Below are positions 60,882 to 64,000 of a stretch of 64,000 nucleotides of DNA, in pieces. The stretch is from JADKHR01 sp041917295 (lineage in GTDB: Bacteria > Elusimicrobiota > Elusimicrobia > FEN-1173), in contig JAYRXX010000059.1 of the NCBI GenBank assembly GCA_041917295.1, positions 1-64,000 on the forward strand, written 5' to 3'. A model generated the notes under the pieces. It was not told the DNA's origin. It saw nothing but the letters and a program-made list of their open reading frames with translations, and ran no database searches. A program made the position numbers and the translations under genes. Every line of letters starts with the position of its first letter. Within the stretch, counting starts at the first letter, position 1.

Positions 60882-62314
60882 GGAGCAGTCTCCTTGGTTC
60901 GGTTCGATAAATAAGCCAACGCCAGCGCGGCCGCGCGATGACCGCTACGACAGGCGGTTTCAATGGTGGGTGGCAACCCCACGTTCACCCAGTCGCCTGC
61001 CAAAAAGAAATTTTCCAAAGCGGTTTCCACGTTTGGACGCGCTCGATAAAAAGCCGGCGTCGGCCGCGGAGTGGCGTGGCGTTCCCAGGTCACCGTGGCA
61101 TGCCGGGGTTCTTCTTTAAAATCCGGAAAGGCCCGACGAAGGTCACCCAGAGCCAACGCAATCATCTCGTTGGACGTCAGGCCTTCGTAATTCTGGGCCG
61201 CGCTGATGACCACGGAAAGTTGGCCCGCGGCCGTTGGTCCCCACAGAGTTTCCCGATTAAATGCCCACTGGATGTCCATATCCAAAAACCCCACCATTTT
61301 TTCTCGAAAAGGTGGTGCGTGGAACCAAAAGTTAACGGCCGCAATGGGGGACGTTCCTTGCTCCCTCAAACTCTGTCGAAGGGCGGCCAAGGGGGCGGGC
61401 AACAGTGTCATGGCCTCTCCCATTGGCACAGCGGACACGAACACGTCCGCGCTAACCCGTGTCCCGTCGGTCAGCTCCACTTCCGTCACGCGGTTTTCGC
61501 GTGCGCCAAATCTGGCCGCTTTTTGCCGGGTGGCGATTTGACCGCCGGTTCGTTGAAGGTAGGGCCCCAGTTCCATGGACCAAACACGGCTCAAGGCCAC
61601 CGTGGAAAACCCCAACGCGCCTTTTCGACGTCCAGCCAGCAACCCTTTTTTTAACACCGTTAACAGCGCCTGCGCCGAAACCTGCTCCGGCCGATCGTTG
61701 AGCGTCGCCAAACACAACGGATCCCAAAACGCCCGCCGGGTTCCCGGCGTTTGCCCCAGATAGGACAACCACTGGGCCGCCGTTAGATCGCTGACCCGTT
61801 TTGGGGAAGCGTAACGCGCGCGGGTTAGACCCCAGATCAACAAAATCCGATCTTTCACATCCAGGGCTCCGAAGCCCAAGATCCCCACGGCCAAACCCGT
61901 GTTGCCGGAAAACAGCCTGGGTTTCAATTCATCCCATCGGCCTGTTCGGGTTACGAAGGCAATTGCGCCGTCGGTGTCGAACCGAATCCGGTGGTCAACG
62001 CCGAGCCGCCTTAAAAAACGTCGGGTGTCCTCGTAAGCCCCCAGAAAAAGATGTTGCCCGTTATCGACGTCTTGTTTGGTCACCCCGTCTTTAAACGAGC
62101 AGGCCCGGCCGCCCAGTGTCGCTCGCTCTTCCAACAAGGTGACCGAAACGCCCGCCTCGGTCAAAGCCGACGCGCAACTGGCCCCCGCAAATCCCCCGCC
62201 CACAACAACGGCGTGGGGGCGACCGCCCCGGGGATCATGTCCCCAAGTTATAACGTTTGAACCGTTATGCCCATTGGGTCTCTGCAGGCCCCACTTTGAA
62301 AGAAAAAATCTCAT
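60875..62314 (-). CDS. FAD-dependent amine oxidase/desaturase (HpnE-like)
   Basis: 479 residues. The Rossmann motif HAVVVGGGFAGASCASALTE starts near residue 34; NGQHLFLGAYEDTRRFLRRLG is typical of hydroxysqualene dehydroxylase (HpnE), and FFLAGDWVNVGLPPTIETAC closes the FAD site. HpnE works in squalene/hopanoid synthesis, yet no hpnC or hpnD is adjacent, so a carotenoid or related role is possible. The ATG at 62314 lacks a ribosome site and the first ~33 residues are unusual; no other start is obvious. Confidence 0.82.
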   Translation of the reverse strand: MRFFLSKWGLQRPNGHNGSNVITWGHDPRGGRPHAVVVGGGFAGASCASALTEAGVSVTLLEERATLGGRACSFKDGVTKQDVDNGQHLFLGAYEDTRRFLRRLGVDHRIRFDTDGAIAFVTRTGRWDELKPRLFSGNTGLAVGILGFGALDVKDRILLIWGLTRARYASPKRVSDLTAAQWLSYLGQTPGTRRAFWDPLCLATLNDRPEQVSAQALLTVLKKGLLAGRRKGALGFSTVALSRVWSMELGPYLQRTGGQIATRQKAARFGARENRVTEVELTDGTRVSADVFVSAVPMGEAMTLLPAPLAALRQSLREQGTSPIAAVNFWFHAPPFREKMVGFLDMDIQWAFNRETLWGPTAAGQLSVVISAAQNYEGLTSNEMIALALGDLRRAFPDFKEEPRHATVTWERHATPRPTPAFYRARPNVETALENFFLAGDWVNVGLPPTIETACRSGHRAAALALAYLSNRTKETAPC

Positions 62315-62324
62315 TTTTAATTAT

Positions 62325-62366
62325 CACAAAAAACCCCCACCCCGCCCGGGGACGGGGTGGGGGTTT
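62325..62366 (-). terminator. Strong intrinsic terminator of the peroxiredoxin gene
   Basis: AAACCCCCACCCCG (62331-62344) and CGGGGTGGGGGTTT (62353-62366) form a perfect 14-bp stem with an 8-base loop. On the minus strand it is followed by a run of six U. It lies 12 bases past the peroxiredoxin stop. Confidence 0.92.
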
Positions 62367-62378
62367 CTGGAGAACAGT

Positions 62379-62987
62379 CTATTTCAGAGCTTCCGCAACA
62401 CGCCCGACCAGTGTGGCCTCGTTGTTGGCGGTTTTAAGTGTTTTGCCGCCCTTGCTCCAATTGGCCGGGCAGGCTTCTTCCGGATGGGTCGCCAAGTAGG
62501 CGTTCGCTTGGGCTTTACGCAGAAGTTCCGCGGCGTTTCGGCCCACGTTGTAGAAATTGACTTCGCTTGACGCCAATTTTCCCTCCGGGCTGATGATGAA
62601 CGTTCCCCGAAGAGCCAAACCGGTCGCTTCGTCGTACACGCCGAACAGACGCGACACTTTCCCCGTGGGGTCGGCGCCCATGGGATATTTGAGGTTGGCC
62701 AACAACTTCTCTTCCCTCTGCCAGGCCAAGTGAACAAACTTCGTGTCCGTGGAGACCGAAATCACTTCCGCGCCGGCTTTTTCGATTTCGGCATACTTGT
62801 CGGCCACGTCCGCCAGTTCGGTGGGGCACACAAACGTGTAGTCCGCCGGATAAAAGACCAACACGGTCCACTTCTTGTTTTTCTTTAAATCGGCCAACGA
62901 GACTTTCTCGAACTGATGGCTTTTGGGATTGTAAACATCCATTTCGAAATCCGGAACCTGTTGACCCACACGAACGACGTCACTCAT
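62379..62987 (-). CDS. 2-Cys peroxiredoxin (AhpC/Prx1 type)
   Basis: 202 residues. Peroxidatic Cys in FYPADYTFVCPTEL and resolving Cys in EEACPANW, both present. Reduces hydrogen peroxide and alkyl peroxides. AAAGGAG lies 7 bases before the ATG. No AhpF or regulator is adjacent. A strong terminator ends the transcript. Confidence 0.95.
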   Translation of the reverse strand: MSDVVRVGQQVPDFEMDVYNPKSHQFEKVSLADLKKNKKWTVLVFYPADYTFVCPTELADVADKYAEIEKAGAEVISVSTDTKFVHLAWQREEKLLANLKYPMGADPTGKVSRLFGVYDEATGLALRGTFIISPEGKLASSEVNFYNVGRNAAELLRKAQANAYLATHPEEACPANWSKGGKTLKTANNEATLVGRVAEALK

Positions 62988-63028
62988 GGTTTTTTCTCCT
63001 TTGATTTGGAATATAAAAAAACATTCGG

Positions 63029-64000
63029 CTAAACCTTTTGGGCGACTTCCGATTTCAGCCGGGTGATCGCTTCGCCGACCGACAACGCCCCCAAATCTTT
63101 TCCCTCGCGGGTGCGCACGGACACCGTTCGGGTCTCCGTTTCCCGTCCGCCCACCACCAGCATGTAGGGGATCTTTTGCATGGTGGCTTCCCGAATTTTG
63201 GCCCCGATTTTGTCCGCGTTGGAACTAATCGATACCCGCAGACCGGCTTTTTTAAGTTCTTTTTCCACGTCTTCGGCGTAGGGCAAAAACTTATCGGAAA
63301 TCGGAAGAACCGCCGCCTGAACAGGCGCAAGCCACAGGGGGAACGCCCCGGCGTAATGCTCAATAAGAACGCCAAAAAACCGTTCCAGCGAGCCCAACAA
63401 AGCCCGATGGATCATAAACACCTGGCTTTCCCCGCCTTTTTCGTCACGGTAATGGATGCGGAATCGTTCCGGGTTATTAAAATCCACTTGGACTGTGGAA
63501 CATTGCCATTGGCGGCCCAGTGAATCTTTTATTTTGAGGTCGATCTTGGGGCCATAAAATACCCCTTCCCCTGGATCGATGGTGTAGGGAAGCCCCACCG
63601 CATCCAACGCCTTTCTCAGGGCTCCTTCCGCGTGGGCCCAGCCTTCCAACGTCCCTGAATATTTTTCCGGCCGGGTGGACAATTTGATGTCGTAGTCTTT
63701 AAATCCAAACATGGATAAAATTTCGGTGATGATTTTTAAAATGGCCGCCACTTCGTTTTCGACCTGATCGGGCCGGCAAAAGATGTGGGCGTCGTCTTGG
63801 GTGAACCCTCTCACCCGCATCAGGCCATGCAACACGCCGCTTCGTTCAAAGCGATACACCGTGCCGAACTCCGCGTATCGGATGGGCAGTTCGCGGTAGG
63901 AATGAAGCCCGTTTTTGTAGATGAGAATGTGGCCTGGGCAGTTCATGGGCTTTAAAAGGAATTCTTGGTTTTCCAGCTCCATGGCGGGATACATGTTGTC
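63029..64000 (-). CDS. thrS: Threonyl-tRNA synthetase, C-terminal part (partial)
   Basis: The frame runs off the right edge; about 324 residues are visible. Class II motif 2 region FGTVYRFERSG, the zinc/active-site stretch FLLKPMNCPGHILIY and motif 3 HRALLGSLERFFGVLIEHY are present, followed by the anticodon-binding domain (LPISDKFLPYAEDVEKELKK). The N-terminal TGS and editing domains lie outside the window. Confidence 0.95.
   Translation of the reverse strand, partial: DNMYPAMELENQEFLLKPMNCPGHILIYKNGLHSYRELPIRYAEFGTVYRFERSGVLHGLMRVRGFTQDDAHIFCRPDQVENEVAAILKIITEILSMFGFKDYDIKLSTRPEKYSGTLEGWAHAEGALRKALDAVGLPYTIDPGEGVFYGPKIDLKIKDSLGRQWQCSTVQVDFNNPERFRIHYRDEKGGESQVFMIHRALLGSLERFFGVLIEHYAGAFPLWLAPVQAAVLPISDKFLPYAEDVEKELKKAGLRVSISSNADKIGAKIREATMQKIPYMLVVGGRETETRTVSVRTREGKDLGALSVGEAITRLKSEVAQKV

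Overview
The window is a densely packed bacterial chromosome segment of about 57% G+C by eye. Most genes abut or overlap by 1-4 bases, with many GTG, TTG and ATG starts sharing bases with the upstream stop. The envelope genes (EnvC-like LytM factor, Spy-like periplasmic protein, rhomboid, cardiolipin synthase) suggest a diderm bacterium. Gene content and the GC-rich dispersed palindromes suggest an uncultivated lineage such as Elusimicrobiota or a neighbour; that placement is a low-confidence inference.

Layout. 1-2928: end of tuf, rpmG, a terminator, tRNA-Trp, secE, nusG, rplK, rplA; the usual next genes rplJ, rplL and rpoBC are absent. Between tRNA-Trp and secE the 3' end of the tRNA plus its flank is repeated three times. 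2918-4464 (minus): a duplicated-domain secreted protein and queC. 4511-14842: a ferritin-VIT1 metal transporter, then a MoxR / DUF58 / BatA / DUF4159 / VWA / DUF4175-like operon. 14913-21902: TPR protein, CCA-adding-type nucleotidyltransferase, trpS, scpA, scpB, galT, glgA. 21899-30278: DUF5693 protein, CsaB-like pyruvyl transferase, FtsX-like protein, EnvC-like protein, C-terminal processing protease, an unknown membrane protein, tsaD and dusB. 30399-36895: phosphohexomutase, enolase with a Lys-rich tail, FtsB-like protein, zinc ribbon, DUF4301 protein, hydrolase, rhomboid. 36901-44428: cardiolipin synthase (minus), then a GH94-type phosphorylase, degenerate HD-GYP protein, ABC transporter and miaA.

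44429-45819 is an AT-rich stretch with two unknown minus-strand genes, followed by a 56-residue Cys/His-rich protein. CysN (with a degraded APS-kinase domain), CysD and a Cys-rich Spy-like protein follow on the minus strand. 49387-53340 is the most interesting region: a RecA/Rad51-like protein lacking the Walker A lysine, a small helical protein, a divergent family-B DNA polymerase with a degraded exonuclease domain and an in-frame 57-bp minisatellite, and a complete LexA repressor. The first and last genes have matching promoters (TTGAWW-N17-TATAGT) that end six bases before the start codon and predict leaderless mRNAs. I read this as a candidate LexA-controlled mutagenesis cassette built on a B-family polymerase.

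A 156-bp palindromic element follows lexA. 53505-64000 is mostly minus-strand housekeeping: LTA-synthase-like sulfatase, NUDIX, DUF309, nth, (plus-strand) cobalamin adenosyltransferase, ilvD, SirB1, HAD phosphatase, HpnE-like oxidase, peroxiredoxin and the 3' part of thrS.
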